Positions 34,887 through 45,574 of a stretch of 64,000 nt of DNA are shown here, one piece after another. A model generated the notes under the pieces. The model ran no database searches, was not told the DNA's origin, and worked only from the letters and a program-made list of their open reading frames with translations. Both the position numbers and the translations under genes were made by a program. The DNA is from Rhodoferax sp. U2-2l (GTDB lineage: Bacteria > Pseudomonadota > Gammaproteobacteria > Burkholderiales > Burkholderiaceae_C): the NCBI RefSeq assembly GCF_020594515.1, contig NZ_JAJCTH010000015.1, forward strand, positions 1 to 64,000, written 5' to 3'. Every line of letters begins with the position of its first letter. Positions within the stretch are counted from its first letter, which is position 1.

Positions 34887-36296
34887 TCAGGCGCTGGTCT
34901 CGGCCAGGCTGGGGTGGGCGGGTGAAGCGGAAAACTCAGGGTCGGCGGCAACGGTTGAGGCAGCGCGCAGGGCCTCGGGGCTCAGCGGCCAGTCGGTCGC
35001 GTGGTGGTGTTTGATCTGCTCGATCATCAGGTTGGCTACCTCAAAAATCAGCGCCATGGTGCCGCGGTAACCGACCTGGCAGCGGTGCGCGTTGCCCACG
35101 CGGTCAAACACCGGGAAACCGATGCGCAGCAAGGGTTTGCCCAGCCGCTCGGCGGCCTGGCGGCCATGCGAATGGGTCACCAGCAGATCGCAATCGGCGG
35201 CGCCACGCTCCAGGTCTTCCAGGTCGCCCAACAACACGGTCTCGGCGGGCAGCAGGGCATGGGCGGCCGATTTGGTGGTGCTGACACAACAGCGCAGCTC
35301 GGCGCCCATCTCGTGCAGCAGGCAACCCACGGCCAGCAGCAAGTCAGGCTCGGCGGCGATGGCCACCTTGATGCCGCCGGTGTAGAAATGGCCGTCCAGC
35401 ATGGCGTCGAGCAATTGGCTGCGCTGGCGGCGGTATTTGGCGGGCACCGGTTTACCGGAGAGTTGCGACAGCCGCTGCAGAAAGTGATCGTTCACCGCCA
35501 AGCCGGTCAACCGGTCAAAAATTTCCAGCGGTGTCCCGGCAATCTCTTGCAAAGCCAGCGCGGCATCGCGGGTTTGTTCACCCACGCCAATCGTCAGGGC
35601 CGAGGCACCCGCAGCGCGAATGTCTTCCAGTGTGGTGCCGCCCAACGTGGTGCCGCGCCAGTCCGGCGGAATATGGCCATCGAGCGAGCCCGACATGTCG
35701 GGCAACACCATCACCGTCAGGCCAAAGGCTTCGATGATCTCGCGCAACTCATCAATATCAGCGGGCGACAAATGGCTGCCCGGCAACAGCGTGACCTGAT
35801 CGGGCTTGACCGGCAACGGTTTGACCAAGGTGCGCACGATGGCGGTGACGGCATGGCGGTAGCCGTCCTCAAAACCGCCCACATAGTCGGGCGTGGAGGC
35901 GTAGATGATCTCGGTGTCGGCCAGTTCGGGGTGGCGTTTGCGCACCGTGACGATGAACCCCTCTACATCGTCGCCTTTGGTTTCGGTCAGGCCAGTGGAG
36001 CAGATGGCGATGATCTTGGGCGCGGCGCGCTTGCGGATATTGAGCAACGCCGCCTCGATGTTGTCGTAACCGCCCAGGATCGAGGTGACCTCGTTCATGG
36101 CGGTGGTTTGTAACGGAATCGACTCCTTGAAGTGGCGCACCAGCAGCACCAGGCCAAACGAGGTGCAGCCTTGCGAGCCGTGCATCACCGGCATGCAGGC
36201 GTCCAGCCCCAGAAAGGCCAGACTGGCGCCCAACGGCTGGCTCATCTTGAGCGGGTTGACCGCACAGGCTTTTTTGGATTCAACAACGTGTGCCAT
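34887..36296 (-). CDS. nifN: Nitrogenase cofactor scaffold subunit NifN
   Basis: 469 residues, a relative of NifK. With NifE forms the alpha2beta2 scaffold on which NifB-co matures to FeMo-co. Visible: VNPLKMSQPLGASLAFLGLD, PVMHGSQGCTSFGLVLLVRHF (cluster Cys), ICSTGLTETKGDD, and AIAAEPDLLLAVGCLLHEMG. Starts 29 bp after nifE with a weak ribosome-binding site. No truncation. Confidence 0.95.
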   Translation of the reverse strand: MAHVVESKKACAVNPLKMSQPLGASLAFLGLDACMPVMHGSQGCTSFGLVLLVRHFKESIPLQTTAMNEVTSILGGYDNIEAALLNIRKRAAPKIIAICSTGLTETKGDDVEGFIVTVRKRHPELADTEIIYASTPDYVGGFEDGYRHAVTAIVRTLVKPLPVKPDQVTLLPGSHLSPADIDELREIIEAFGLTVMVLPDMSGSLDGHIPPDWRGTTLGGTTLEDIRAAGASALTIGVGEQTRDAALALQEIAGTPLEIFDRLTGLAVNDHFLQRLSQLSGKPVPAKYRRQRSQLLDAMLDGHFYTGGIKVAIAAEPDLLLAVGCLLHEMGAELRCCVSTTKSAAHALLPAETVLLGDLEDLERGAADCDLLVTHSHGRQAAERLGKPLLRIGFPVFDRVGNAHRCQVGYRGTMALIFEVANLMIEQIKHHHATDWPLSPEALRAASTVAADPEFSASPAHPSLAETSA

Positions 36297-36325
36297 GAAG
36301 CAGGGTTCTCGCGTTGGGGCGGTGT

Positions 36326-37834
36326 TCAGGCCGGAATCTCTTCGGGCGCCAGGCCCAAAGCGTGTGCCGCGACATCCGCCAGAAAATGGATCGGTTGGGC
36401 CGCTGCGGGCTGCGGTGTCACCGCTGGCACGGCCCCCAAGGTGTCGCCGTCGTCACCCCAGGGCGCGGGCAAACGCACCTGCTGCCAGACCGGGTTGGAC
36501 AAGGCGCGGTCGATCTGGTGCACCAGTTCCACCGCGCCTTCATAACCCGCGTAGGCGTAGAAACGCTCCTGGTTGATGTCCAGCCAGGGCATGCGTGCCT
36601 TGAGCGCCACAAACTGGCTGCGCCCGCCCGAGAGCATGATGTCGGCACGCGCCTCGCGCAGCATGTCGTACATCTCGCGCGGGGTCATGTTGTCGATCAT
36701 GTGGGCGTCGTCGCCCATGATCTCCTTGATCTTTTCCTTGTCTTCCTTGGTCGATTTTTTGACGCTGGTGCCCACAATCACCAGCCCGGCTTCTTGCAGC
36801 GCCGCCACCACCGACCAGGACTTGACGCCGCCGGTGATCAGCAGCACCCGTTTGCCGCTTAAGCGCTGTTTGTAATGGTCGATCCGCTGCCAGGCACGGG
36901 CTTCCTCCACCGCAATCAGCTGCTCGGTACGCACCAGCAAGTCAGCAGGTGCGCCTTGCTGCACCAGCAATTGGGCGATCTGGCGCAGGCTGTCGCTCAT
37001 GTCGCCAATGCCGTAGAACGAGCCCTCAAAGTACGGAATACCCCAGCGCGCCTGCATTTTGGTGGCGACGTTGATCATCGACTTGGAGCACACCATCATG
37101 TTCACCCGGGCGCGGTGGGCGCTGGCAATCTCGTTGTAGCGGCCATCACCGGCAATGCAGCACAAGATGCGGATGCCTAAAGCATCGAGCAGCGGCTTGA
37201 CCTGCCACAACTCACCCACCAGGTTGTACTCACCAATGATGTTGATGTCATAGGGCGTGGTGAACTCGGGCTCGACGGTGCCGATCACGTAGTCCAGCAG
37301 CGCCTCGGCACCCAGCTTGTTGCCCAGGTTCTTGATGCCGGCAAAACCGGGCGCGTTGACCGGGATGACGGGTTTGCCAAATTTCTCTGACGCGCGCTGG
37401 CAGACCGCCTCGATGTCGTCACCCACCAGAGCGGGCACACAGGTCTGGTAGACAAACACCGCAGGCGGGTTGTATTTGTCAATAATCTCGCGGATCGACT
37501 TGAACAGGCGTTTTTCACCGCCATAAATCACGTCCAGCTCGTTGGTGTCGGTGGTGAAGCCGGTGCGGTAAATCTGCGGGCCGCTGGAGGCGCTGTGCCG
37601 GTTGTCCCAGGCATTACCCGCGCAGGCAATCGGCCCGTGGACCAGGTGCGCCACATCGGCGATCGGCTGCAGGGCGATCATGGCGCCGTCAAACGCACAG
37701 CCACCCGCCGCGGCACCGGGCGCGAGTTGTTTGCCGCAGCCCTTTTGGCGGTCTTTCTCGGATTTGGCCTGGTTTTTGTCGCACGCAGGCTCTTCAAACA
37801 GGTCAGCAATCTTGGCCTTGAGCGCGACAGACAT
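36326..37834 (-). CDS. nifE: Nitrogenase cofactor scaffold subunit NifE
   Basis: 502 residues, a relative of NifD. Signatures: GCAFDGAMIALQPIADVAHL, HGPIACAGNAWDNRHSASSG, VFVYQTCVPALVGDDIEAVC, and the C-terminal MLSGGRSQFVALKARMPWLD. Partner of NifN. An N-terminal insertion (DKNQAKSEKDRQKGCGKQ) adds a charged loop with an extra Cys. CAGGAG lies 7 bases before the ATG, and a sigma-54 promoter at 37869-37884 heads this six-gene operon. Confidence 0.95.
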   Translation of the reverse strand: MSVALKAKIADLFEEPACDKNQAKSEKDRQKGCGKQLAPGAAAGGCAFDGAMIALQPIADVAHLVHGPIACAGNAWDNRHSASSGPQIYRTGFTTDTNELDVIYGGEKRLFKSIREIIDKYNPPAVFVYQTCVPALVGDDIEAVCQRASEKFGKPVIPVNAPGFAGIKNLGNKLGAEALLDYVIGTVEPEFTTPYDINIIGEYNLVGELWQVKPLLDALGIRILCCIAGDGRYNEIASAHRARVNMMVCSKSMINVATKMQARWGIPYFEGSFYGIGDMSDSLRQIAQLLVQQGAPADLLVRTEQLIAVEEARAWQRIDHYKQRLSGKRVLLITGGVKSWSVVAALQEAGLVIVGTSVKKSTKEDKEKIKEIMGDDAHMIDNMTPREMYDMLREARADIMLSGGRSQFVALKARMPWLDINQERFYAYAGYEGAVELVHQIDRALSNPVWQQVRLPAPWGDDGDTLGAVPAVTPQPAAAQPIHFLADVAAHALGLAPEEIPA

Positions 37835-37868
37835 GGCAGGCTCCTGATGAGGTAGTTGCGTCTGTCAA

Positions 37869-37884
37869 TGCATTTTTGGTGCCA
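37869..37884 (-). promoter_or_regulatory. Sigma-54 (-24/-12) promoter of nifE operon
   Basis: Minus strand reads TGGCACCAAAAATGCA: perfect TGGCAC -24 box, GG-N10-GC spacing and TGCA at -12. It is 35-50 bases upstream of the nifE ATG. Confidence 0.88.
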
Positions 37885-37953
37885 GGCCAAAACAGCCGCC
37901 ACCCACCCGTTTGACGGTGCCAGAGCGCGCCCGACAGACGGTTTTGGCCGATT

Positions 37954-37969
37954 TGAAGGAATCCCGACA
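37954..37969 (-). promoter_or_regulatory. Imperfect NifA upstream activator site for nifE
   Basis: Minus strand TGT-N10-TCA where the consensus is TGT-N10-ACA. The left half and spacer start (TTTTGTCGGGA) are identical to the perfect palindrome upstream of nifH at 45368-45393, and CAAA follows. It lies about 70-85 bases above the -24 box. Confidence 0.55.
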
Positions 37970-38161
37970 AAACTTGACGCCGAAAGTCACCCCACCGCCA
38001 ACGACACAGCCAGACATCGCAGCCCTAGAATTCGAGTCTGGAACCCAGAGACCTTGCAGCCCGCTGCTGACCTGACAAGATGACACATCCAACAGAACCC
38101 ACACCCCCCAACCGCCCCGGTGACGCGGCGTGGGCATGGCTGGCCGGCCATGCCACCTGGC

Positions 38162-40504
38162 ATGCCTGATCGTCCTTTGCCGCCCCACAAGTCCAGCATC
38201 GATGAGGCCTGGCCAATCGTGCTGGTGTATGCCGGCTTTGCCAGCCTGTGGATATTGGTGTCGGACAAGGCTTTGAACTGGCTGATCACCGATACGGCCA
38301 GCATGACGCGGATCAGCATGCTCAAGGGTTGGCTGTTTGTCGCGGTGACATCGCTGTTCCTGTTCAGCCTGATTCGGCGGATGGTGGACCGGTTGCACCA
38401 CTCGATAGACGCTGTCAAGCAAAGAGAACTGGAATTGCGCGAAAGCCAAAGCCGACTCCAGGCCACGCTGGACGCCTTGCCCGACATGCTGTTTGAAGTG
38501 AGCCAGGATGGCCGCATCTACCGCTGCCACACCCATCGCGACGATTTGCTGGCGTCGCCGCCTGACCTGTTTCTGGGCAAGTTGTTCTCTGACTTCCTGC
38601 CACCGCTGGCGTCCCAGGTGTGTCTTGCGGCGCTGCGGGAGGCTGCCGAACACGGGTATTCAACCGGCAAGACCTATGCGCTTCAGTTACCGCAGGGGCA
38701 ACGCTGGTTCGAGCTGTCGGTGTCGCCGCTGCGCGACAGTGAAGACCCGCACGACCACTTCATCTTCATTGCCCGCGACATCACACAACGCAAATCCGCC
38801 GACGAAAAACTCCAGCTCGCCGGACGCGTTTTCACCCATGCCCGCGAAGGCATCATGGTCACCAGCGCCGACGGTGTGATCGTCGATGTCAACGAAGCGT
38901 TCACCCGCATCACGGGCTATGCCCGTGACGAGGCGGTGGGTCAGAAGCCCTCCCTGTTGCAGTCCGGCAGGCAAGGTCAAGCGTTTTATGCCGGGCTGTG
39001 GGGCGACCTGATGGCGCGTGGTTACTGGAGTGGCGAAATCTGGAACCGCCGCAAAAATGGTGAAATTTTTGCCGAACTGATGACCATCAGCGCCATCCGC
39101 GACGCGTCAGGTCACACCGTGCAGTATGTGGCCCTGCTGTCAGACATCACCGAACTCAAGGAACACCAGATCGAGCTGGAGCGTGTCGCCCATTTCGATG
39201 CCCTGACCAACCTGCCCAACCGCATCCTGCTGACAGACCGCCTGCAGCAGGCCATGCAGCACATGCCGCATAGCGGCCAACAACTGGCGGTGGCCTACCT
39301 GGACCTGGACGATTTCAAGTCGGTCAATGACACCTATGGCCATGACATAGGTGACCTGTTGCTGCTGGCGCTGGCCAAACGCATCAAGGAAACCCTGCGC
39401 GAGGGCGACACGCTGGCGCGTATCGGCGGTGACGAATTTGTCGCTGTCCTGATTGATCTGGACAACGTGGCGGCGAGTCTGCCCATGCTGAGCCGCCTGG
39501 TCAGCGCAGCCTGCGAGCCGGTGCAACTCGGTGACCTGACGGTGCAGGTGTCGGCCAGTCTGGGCGTGACGTTTTACCCGCAGGATCAGACGCTGGACGC
39601 CGACCAGTTGCTGCGCCAGGCCGATCAGGCCATGTACCAGGCCAAACTGGCCGGCAAAAATCGCTACCACCTCTTTGATGCCGAGCAGGACAGCAGCATC
39701 CGCGACCGCCACGAGACGCTGACCGGCATCGGGCAGGCGCTGGCGCGCAACGAATTTGTGCTGCACTACCAGCCCAAGGTGAACATGCGCACAGGCCGTG
39801 TGGTGGGCGTCGAAGCCTTGATCCGCTGGCAGCACCCGGTCAAAGGTCTGCTGGCGCCGGGCCTGTTTTTGCCGGTGGTGGAGGACCACCCGCTGTCGGT
39901 GGCAATGGGTGAATGGGTGCTGGACACGGCGCTGAGCCAGATCGAGACCTGGCGCCGCGCCGGGCTGGACCTGGCCATCAGCATCAACGTGGGCGCACGC
40001 CAGTTGCAGCAATCGGATTTTGTGATGCGGCTCAAGACGATTCTGGCGGCCCACCCGCAGGTTGATCCGGCCTGGCTGGAGCTTGAAATCCTGGAAACCA
40101 GCGCCCTGCATGACATGACCCAGGTGTCCCGAGTGATTGAAGCCTGCGAACAGATGGGCGTGAAGTTTGCACTGGACGACTTTGGCACCGGCTACTCGTC
40201 ATTGACTTACCTGAAGCGCCTGCGGGTGGCGCTGCTGAAGATCGACCAGAGTTTTGTGCACGACATGCTGGACAACGCAGACGACCTGGCGATTTTGGAA
40301 GGGGTGATCGGGCTGGCGGCCGCTTTCAAGCGCGAGGTGATTGCCGAAGGGGTCGAAACCGTGGCGCACGGCACCGCGCTGCTGCAACTTGGCTGTGACC
40401 TGGCGCAGGGCTACGGCATTGCCCGGCCGATGCCAGCCGACGCCCTGCCCGGCTGGGTGAGCACCTGGCGGCCCGACCCGACCTGGCAACACTTTCAGCG
40501 TTAG
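38162..40504 (+). CDS. PAS-GGDEF-EAL cyclic-di-GMP enzyme
   Basis: About 780 residues. Two N-terminal membrane spans (IVLVYAGFASLWILVSDKAL and GWLFVAVTSLFLFSLI), PAS domain 1 (LDALPDMLFEVSQDGRIY), PAS 2 (RVFTHAREGIMVTSADGVIV with PAC), GGDEF domain with an intact ARIGGDEFVAVL active site, then EAL with GVEALIRWQHP, DDFGTGYSSLTYLKRL and VIAEGVETVAHG. Both domains look catalytic, so either synthesis or breakdown is possible. Start is uncertain (ATG 38162 or 38150, GTG 38120). Sits between the nifE and nifH units and converges with the latter. Confidence 0.9.
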   Translation: MPDRPLPPHKSSIDEAWPIVLVYAGFASLWILVSDKALNWLITDTASMTRISMLKGWLFVAVTSLFLFSLIRRMVDRLHHSIDAVKQRELELRESQSRLQATLDALPDMLFEVSQDGRIYRCHTHRDDLLASPPDLFLGKLFSDFLPPLASQVCLAALREAAEHGYSTGKTYALQLPQGQRWFELSVSPLRDSEDPHDHFIFIARDITQRKSADEKLQLAGRVFTHAREGIMVTSADGVIVDVNEAFTRITGYARDEAVGQKPSLLQSGRQGQAFYAGLWGDLMARGYWSGEIWNRRKNGEIFAELMTISAIRDASGHTVQYVALLSDITELKEHQIELERVAHFDALTNLPNRILLTDRLQQAMQHMPHSGQQLAVAYLDLDDFKSVNDTYGHDIGDLLLLALAKRIKETLREGDTLARIGGDEFVAVLIDLDNVAASLPMLSRLVSAACEPVQLGDLTVQVSASLGVTFYPQDQTLDADQLLRQADQAMYQAKLAGKNRYHLFDAEQDSSIRDRHETLTGIGQALARNEFVLHYQPKVNMRTGRVVGVEALIRWQHPVKGLLAPGLFLPVVEDHPLSVAMGEWVLDTALSQIETWRRAGLDLAISINVGARQLQQSDFVMRLKTILAAHPQVDPAWLELEILETSALHDMTQVSRVIEACEQMGVKFALDDFGTGYSSLTYLKRLRVALLKIDQSFVHDMLDNADDLAILEGVIGLAAAFKREVIAEGVETVAHGTALLQLGCDLAQGYGIARPMPADALPGWVSTWRPDPTWQHFQR

Positions 40505-40553
40505 CGCGAGTCGTCAGCCACGCGACTGAACCGCCGCGCTCTTCACGACAAAA

Positions 40554-40592
40554 ATGGCCGCCAGCCCTTATGGCAAAAGGGCTGGCGGCCAT
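40554..40592 (-). terminator. Strong terminator of the nifHDK-ferredoxin operon
   Basis: A perfect 16-bp stem (ATGGCCGCCAGCCCTT / AAGGGCTGGCGGCCAT) with a 7-base loop; on the minus strand it is followed by TTTTTG. It lies 18 bp past the ferredoxin stop and 50 bp past the GGDEF-EAL gene stop, so it may act in both directions, stronger for nif. Confidence 0.9.
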
Positions 40593-40609
40593 CAGGATCT
40601 GGCAAGCTG

Positions 40610-40957
40610 TCAGAACTTGACCAGAATATCCTCGTCGCGCACCACCATCTGGCAGGCCAGGCGCCACGGCGGCGGCAGGTCTTTGGTCTCGGCGTCCGCA
40701 ATCTGCTGGGCGGTGATCTTGCCCGCGAGCTTGAGCACCAGTTTTTCCTTTTCGGTCAGCGCCACACCAATCGGTGTTTTGCCCGACAGCACCGACACCT
40801 GCACCTGGCAGGAGCCACATTCGCCGTTTTCACACTCGGACGATAACGGCACGTCGTTGGCCTTGGCCACGGCAAGCAGGGTTTTGGTATCACCGGCAAC
40901 GGCATACACCGTCACGTCTTTTTTCATGCGGGGGGAGCTAAAAGTCACATTGGCCAT
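40610..40957 (-). CDS. [2Fe-2S] ferredoxin of the FeSII (Shethna II) type
   Basis: 115 residues. Cluster ligands C42, C47, C50 (ECENGECGSC) and C102 (WRLACQM) form a plant-type [2Fe-2S] site. The whole pattern (FSSPRM near the start, AVAGDTKTLLAVAKANDVP, LTEKEKLVLKLAGK, DLPPPWRLACQMVVRDEDIL) closely matches my recollection of Azotobacter FeSII, which binds MoFe and Fe protein under oxidation and shields them from oxygen. A Lys pair (K12-K13) is in the N-terminal loop. It is 11 bp after nifK, in the nifHDK operon, and ends at a strong terminator. Alternative: an ordinary electron-donor ferredoxin. Confidence 0.85.
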   Translation of the reverse strand: MANVTFSSPRMKKDVTVYAVAGDTKTLLAVAKANDVPLSSECENGECGSCQVQVSVLSGKTPIGVALTEKEKLVLKLAGKITAQQIADAETKDLPPPWRLACQMVVRDEDILVKF

Positions 40958-40968
40958 GATGTTCCCCT

Positions 40969-42525
40969 TTAACGAACGATGTCGTAGCTGTAGTCGGTCT
41001 TGCCGATGGCCATGGTGTTGGCATCCAACGCTTCAAAGAACTCGTCGAGCAACATCACCAGCACACGCAGGCCGCCTTCATAACCCCAGGTGGGGTAACG
41101 GTGGTGGTGGTGGCGGTCGTGGATCGGGAACACCAGACGCACCAGTGGCACCTTGGTATCACGCTCCAGGAACTTGCCATAAGTGTTGCCAATCAGGAAG
41201 TCCACCGGTTCGGTGAACAGCAACGAACGCAGATGCCAGAGATCACGCTTCGGATACACCTTGCAACCCTTGCCGTAAGGCGTGGAGTCAAACAGCGCCT
41301 GCACCTTGGCCGCCCATTCGTTGGTGCCGTTGGTGGACAACACATGGGTCGGCTCGGCACCGAGTTCGAGCAAGAAGGCGGCGTAACCCAACAGCTGGTC
41401 AGGGTCACCATACAGGGCGAAACGTTTGCCGTGCAAATGGGCCTGGCTGTCGGCCAGCGCATCCACCAACTGGCCGCGCTCTTTTTCCAGCTCAGCAGGA
41501 ATGGGTTTACCTGTCAAGTGCGAGATGGCCATCAGGAACTTGTCGGTGCCAGCCACGCCGACCGGGGCGTTGAGGGTGACCACTTCCTGGCCGTGCTCAG
41601 CGATGAATTTGCTGGTTTTTTCGCAGCAGAATTCCTGGAACACGATGGTGGCCTTGGCGTGCAGGGCGGCCACGACTTCTTCTTTGGTGGTGCCACCGGC
41701 GTACATGCGGAATTCGCCGTCAGTGGGGGTGTTCCAGCTCTCGGACGGGTCACAGATGATGTTCACCTTGACGTCGAACAGGCTGAAGATGCGGCGAATT
41801 TCCTTCATGTTGCCGACGACAAAGCCGTCGAAACCACCGATGAAGTTGATGCTGTCGTTGGGCACGCGCACCAGCGGCTCTTCGGTCTTGGCCTTGCCGT
41901 CCCAGAAGTGGCGCAGCACACCCAGCAAAGCGTTGTCGTAGCCGGTGATGTGGCTACCTACAAAAGCCGGGGTGTGGGCAAACGGCACGTCAAACTCTTC
42001 GGGAATGCTGCCCTTTTGTTTGCTGGTTTTGATGAACGCGTCGACGTCATCACCAATCACCTCGGCCATGCAAGTGGTGGACACCGCAATCATGTCCGGC
42101 TTGTACAGGCTGTAGGCGTTGGCCAAGCCGTCGACCATGTTGTTCAGGCCACCAAACACTGCGGCGTCTTCGGTCATGCTGGATGACACACAGCTGGTGG
42201 GCTCCTTGAAATGGCGCGAGAAGTGGGCGCGGTAATACGCCACACAACCCTGGCTGCCATGCACAAAACTCAGGGTTTTGGCAAAGCCGTTGGCGGCAAA
42301 CACCGCACCCAGCGGCTGGCAGGCTTTGGCCGGGTTGACCACGAGGGAATCGCGGGCGAAGTTTTTGAGTTTGTAGTCTTCGGTCTTGGTCCACTCCACG
42401 GTCTGGCCGATGGTGGCTTCGGAATGGTTGAATTCAAAGGCCTTCTTCTTCTCGAAGAGGTCTTGGTACTCGGGTTCACGAAACAACATTTCGTGGTCAA
42501 TGACTTTGTCGGCAACTTGAGGCAT
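40969..42525 (-). CDS. nifK: Nitrogenase MoFe protein beta subunit NifK
   Basis: 518 residues from the ATG at 42525 ([10 protein letters not shown]), with GGAG 6 bases upstream; a longer frame to 42537 lacks support. P-cluster Cys region [19 protein letters not shown] and [20 protein letters not shown] are present, then [17 protein letters not shown] and the C-terminal [32 protein letters not shown]. NifK-type N-terminal extension present, so it is the molybdenum type. Third gene of the nifHDK operon. Confidence 0.97.
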   Translation of the reverse strand: MPQVADKVIDHEMLFREPEYQDLFEKKKAFEFNHSEATIGQTVEWTKTEDYKLKNFARDSLVVNPAKACQPLGAVFAANGFAKTLSFVHGSQGCVAYYRAHFSRHFKEPTSCVSSSMTEDAAVFGGLNNMVDGLANAYSLYKPDMIAVSTTCMAEVIGDDVDAFIKTSKQKGSIPEEFDVPFAHTPAFVGSHITGYDNALLGVLRHFWDGKAKTEEPLVRVPNDSINFIGGFDGFVVGNMKEIRRIFSLFDVKVNIICDPSESWNTPTDGEFRMYAGGTTKEEVVAALHAKATIVFQEFCCEKTSKFIAEHGQEVVTLNAPVGVAGTDKFLMAISHLTGKPIPAELEKERGQLVDALADSQAHLHGKRFALYGDPDQLLGYAAFLLELGAEPTHVLSTNGTNEWAAKVQALFDSTPYGKGCKVYPKRDLWHLRSLLFTEPVDFLIGNTYGKFLERDTKVPLVRLVFPIHDRHHHHRYPTWGYEGGLRVLVMLLDEFFEALDANTMAIGKTDYSYDIVR

Positions 42526-42584
42526 GGTGGGCTCCAATAAGGGTTAAAGGTTGGCGGCTAAGCGAGCCTTGCTACACCCTGCCA

Positions 42585-42626
42585 GGGCACCCACGGATCC
42601 GGCTTCGCCGGTCCGTTGGGTGCGCC
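42585..42626 (-). other. Large hairpin in the nifD-nifK spacer
   Basis: GGGCACCCACGGATCCGGC (42585-42603) pairs, with two small mismatches, with GCCGGTCCGTTGGGTGCGCCC (42607-42626) around a TTC loop, in the 148-bp nifD-nifK spacer. It lies within the transcript and could alter mRNA stability or nifK expression; it also looks like an interspersed repeat. Confidence 0.65.
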
Positions 42627-42673
42627 CCTTGAGGGGTATGCGGCTACACGCAGTGAGCAAGCAACGGGGAGGA

Positions 42674-44131
42674 TCAAGCTTTCCAGGGGGCCTTGGTCAA
42701 ACCCCAGACCGGGCTGGAGATCGCCATGTCCATGTCACGGGCAAAGATGGCAAAGCCGTCATACCCGTGGTAAGGGCCGGAGTAGTCCCAGCTGTGCATC
42801 TGACGGAAGGGCACACCCATCTTCTGGAACACGTACTTTTCCTTGATGCCTGAGCCCACCAGGTCGGGCTTGATGCCTTCCACAAAGTGCTCGAACTCGT
42901 AACCCGTCACATCGTCATAAATCAGCGTGCTGTCTTTGACGTAGTGGGTGGTGCGCTGGTAGTCGTCGTTGTGGGCGAACTCGTAGCCGGTGCCCACAAT
43001 TTCCATCCCCAGGTCTTCGTAGGCGCCAATCACGTGACGCGGACGCAGACCACCCACATACAACATCACTTTCTTGCCTTGCAGACGCGGACGGTACTTG
43101 TCGATGACAGCTTGCATCAGCGGTTTGTACTTGGCGATCACCTCTTCGGCCTTGGCCTTGATGCTGTCGTCAAAGTGGCTGGCGATCTCGCGCAGGCTGG
43201 CTTCGATCTTGCTCGGACCAAAGAAGTTGTATTCCACCCATGGGATGCCGTACTTTTCTTCCATGTGCCGGCTGATGTAGTTCATCGAGCGGTAGCAGTG
43301 CAGCACATTGAGCTTGGCCTTAGGCGTGTTCTCGATTTCAGCGATGGTGCCGTCACCGGACCACTGCGAGATCACACGCAAGCCCATTTCTTCGAGCAGG
43401 ATGCGGCTGGACCAAGCATCACCACCGATGTTGTAGTCACCAATGATGGCCACGTCGTACGGGGTCGACACAAACTGCGAGGTGTGACCGGTGTCGGTGC
43501 GGTCGAACACCCAGTCGCGGATGGCGTCGTTGGCCAGGTGGTGGCCCAGCGACTGGCTGACACCCCGGAAACCTTCACAACGCACGGGCACGATGGTCTT
43601 GCCTTCGTACTCCTTGCTCTTTTTCTTGGAGACGGCCTCGATGTCGTCACCAATCAGGCCAATCGGGCACTCGGATTGGATCGAAATGCCTTTGTTCAGC
43701 GGGAACAGCACCTGGATCTCGTCGATGATCTTGTCGAGCTTTTTGTCGCCGCCAAAAACGATGTCCTTCTCCTGGAAGTCGGAGGTGAACTGCATCGTCA
43801 CAAAGGAGTCGATGCCGGTGGTGCCGATGTAGTAATTGCGGCGGTTGGCCCAGGAGTACTGGCCGCAGCCGACCGGGCCATGGCTGATGTGCACCATGTC
43901 CTTGATCGGGCCCCAGACCACCCCTTTGGAGCCCGCATAGGCGCAGCCACGAATGGTCATCACGCCGGGCAGCGACTTGATGTTGGACTTGACCCCGCAA
44001 TCGGGGCGGCCTTCTTCAAAAGTGCTGAGGTGTTTGGCGCGCCGCTTGGCCATTTTTTCGGGGTAGGCCTTCAGCACTTCTTCAATCAGGGCCTTGTTGG
44101 TGGCCTTGCGCTCTTCAACGGTGGCGGTCAT
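42674..44131 (-). CDS. nifD: Nitrogenase MoFe protein alpha subunit NifD
   Basis: 485 residues. FeMo-co ligands are recognisable: the Cys in [20 protein letters not shown] and the His in [18 protein letters not shown], plus the [10 protein letters not shown] segment with the Gln/His pair of molybdenum nitrogenase. P-cluster Cys: [20 protein letters not shown] and [16 protein letters not shown] before the ATG. Second gene of nifHDK, 86 bp after nifH. Confidence 0.97.
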   Translation of the reverse strand: MTATVEERKATNKALIEEVLKAYPEKMAKRRAKHLSTFEEGRPDCGVKSNIKSLPGVMTIRGCAYAGSKGVVWGPIKDMVHISHGPVGCGQYSWANRRNYYIGTTGIDSFVTMQFTSDFQEKDIVFGGDKKLDKIIDEIQVLFPLNKGISIQSECPIGLIGDDIEAVSKKKSKEYEGKTIVPVRCEGFRGVSQSLGHHLANDAIRDWVFDRTDTGHTSQFVSTPYDVAIIGDYNIGGDAWSSRILLEEMGLRVISQWSGDGTIAEIENTPKAKLNVLHCYRSMNYISRHMEEKYGIPWVEYNFFGPSKIEASLREIASHFDDSIKAKAEEVIAKYKPLMQAVIDKYRPRLQGKKVMLYVGGLRPRHVIGAYEDLGMEIVGTGYEFAHNDDYQRTTHYVKDSTLIYDDVTGYEFEHFVEGIKPDLVGSGIKEKYVFQKMGVPFRQMHSWDYSGPYHGYDGFAIFARDMDMAISSPVWGLTKAPWKA

Positions 44132-44173
44132 GGGGTAACTCCAGTAGGTGATGTTGGGGGTGTGGTGAAAGTC

Positions 44174-44205
44174 CCGGTCTGGTCACGTAGCGCAACGCAG
44201 ACCGG
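44174..44205 (-). other. Stem-loop in the nifH-nifD spacer
   Basis: CCGGTCTG (44174-44181) and CAGACCGG (44198-44205) form a perfect 8-bp stem with a 16-base loop just past the nifH stop. Similar structures after nifH in other diazotrophs stabilise the nifH 3' end and raise NifH over NifDK. No T-run, so not a terminator. Confidence 0.7.
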
Positions 44206-44217
44206 AATTCACACCTC

Positions 44218-45183
<966 letters not shown>

Positions 45184-45264
45184 CTACTTGTCTGCCTGAC
45201 GTGTCCAATGGTCTTCTTCTTGTAGTCACGTTTGGCCGGATGTGAGTCCGCGCTCCCTGTTCAT

Positions 45265-45280
45265 TGCAGCTTCCGTGCCA
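45265..45280 (-). promoter_or_regulatory. Sigma-54 (-24/-12) promoter of nifHDK
   Basis: Minus strand TGGCACGGAAGCTGCA: TGGCAC, GG-N10-GC and TGCA, near-perfect consensus. It lies 133-148 bases before the nifH ATG, so the leader is about 120 bases long. Confidence 0.92.
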
Positions 45281-45367
45281 TGTGTCTACGGTGCTTGTCA
45301 TGGTTTTATAAGTTGTTGTTTTCATTGGACAAAAACAATTTTTTGGGTGCTTTTTGCGTGATGCCAG

Positions 45368-45393
45368 GGTTTTGTTCGCTTCCCGACAAAACC
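45368..45393. promoter_or_regulatory. Palindromic NifA upstream activator site shared by nifH and draT operons
   Basis: GGTTTTGT (45368-45375) and ACAAAACC (45386-45393) are a perfect inverted pair around 10 bases, containing TGT-N10-ACA. It is about 100 bases from the nifH -24 box and about 120 bases from the -24 box of the plus-strand promoter at 45502. No other TGT-N10-ACA was found in this 442-bp divergent region. Confidence 0.88.
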
Positions 45394-45501
45394 AGCGACC
45401 GTGTCGTAAAAAGCCCGTCGTCGAAGGCGCCTGGCGCCGGTTTGTGTCGCGTTTGCAGCGCCTGCTGCCGGGTTTTGGCTGGCTTTGGCGGGGTTTCAGG
45501 T

Positions 45502-45517
45502 TGGTACGGTCATTGCA
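45502..45517 (+). promoter_or_regulatory. Sigma-54 promoter of the orf-draT-draG-fmdB-cowN operon
   Basis: TGGTACGGTCATTGCA on the plus strand: TGGTAC, GG-N10-GC and the consensus TTGCA at -12, 58 bases before the ATG at 45575. Confidence 0.88.
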
Positions 45518-45574
45518 GTTAGAGCCGGGCTTGCTATCAAGTCCACCCGTTCAACCACCACCCAAGGATGTTTC

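Noticed and set aside
45327-45341. TGT-N9-ACA near nifH considered as a second NifA site
   Set aside because: Spacer is 9, not 10 bases, and it lacks extended symmetry.
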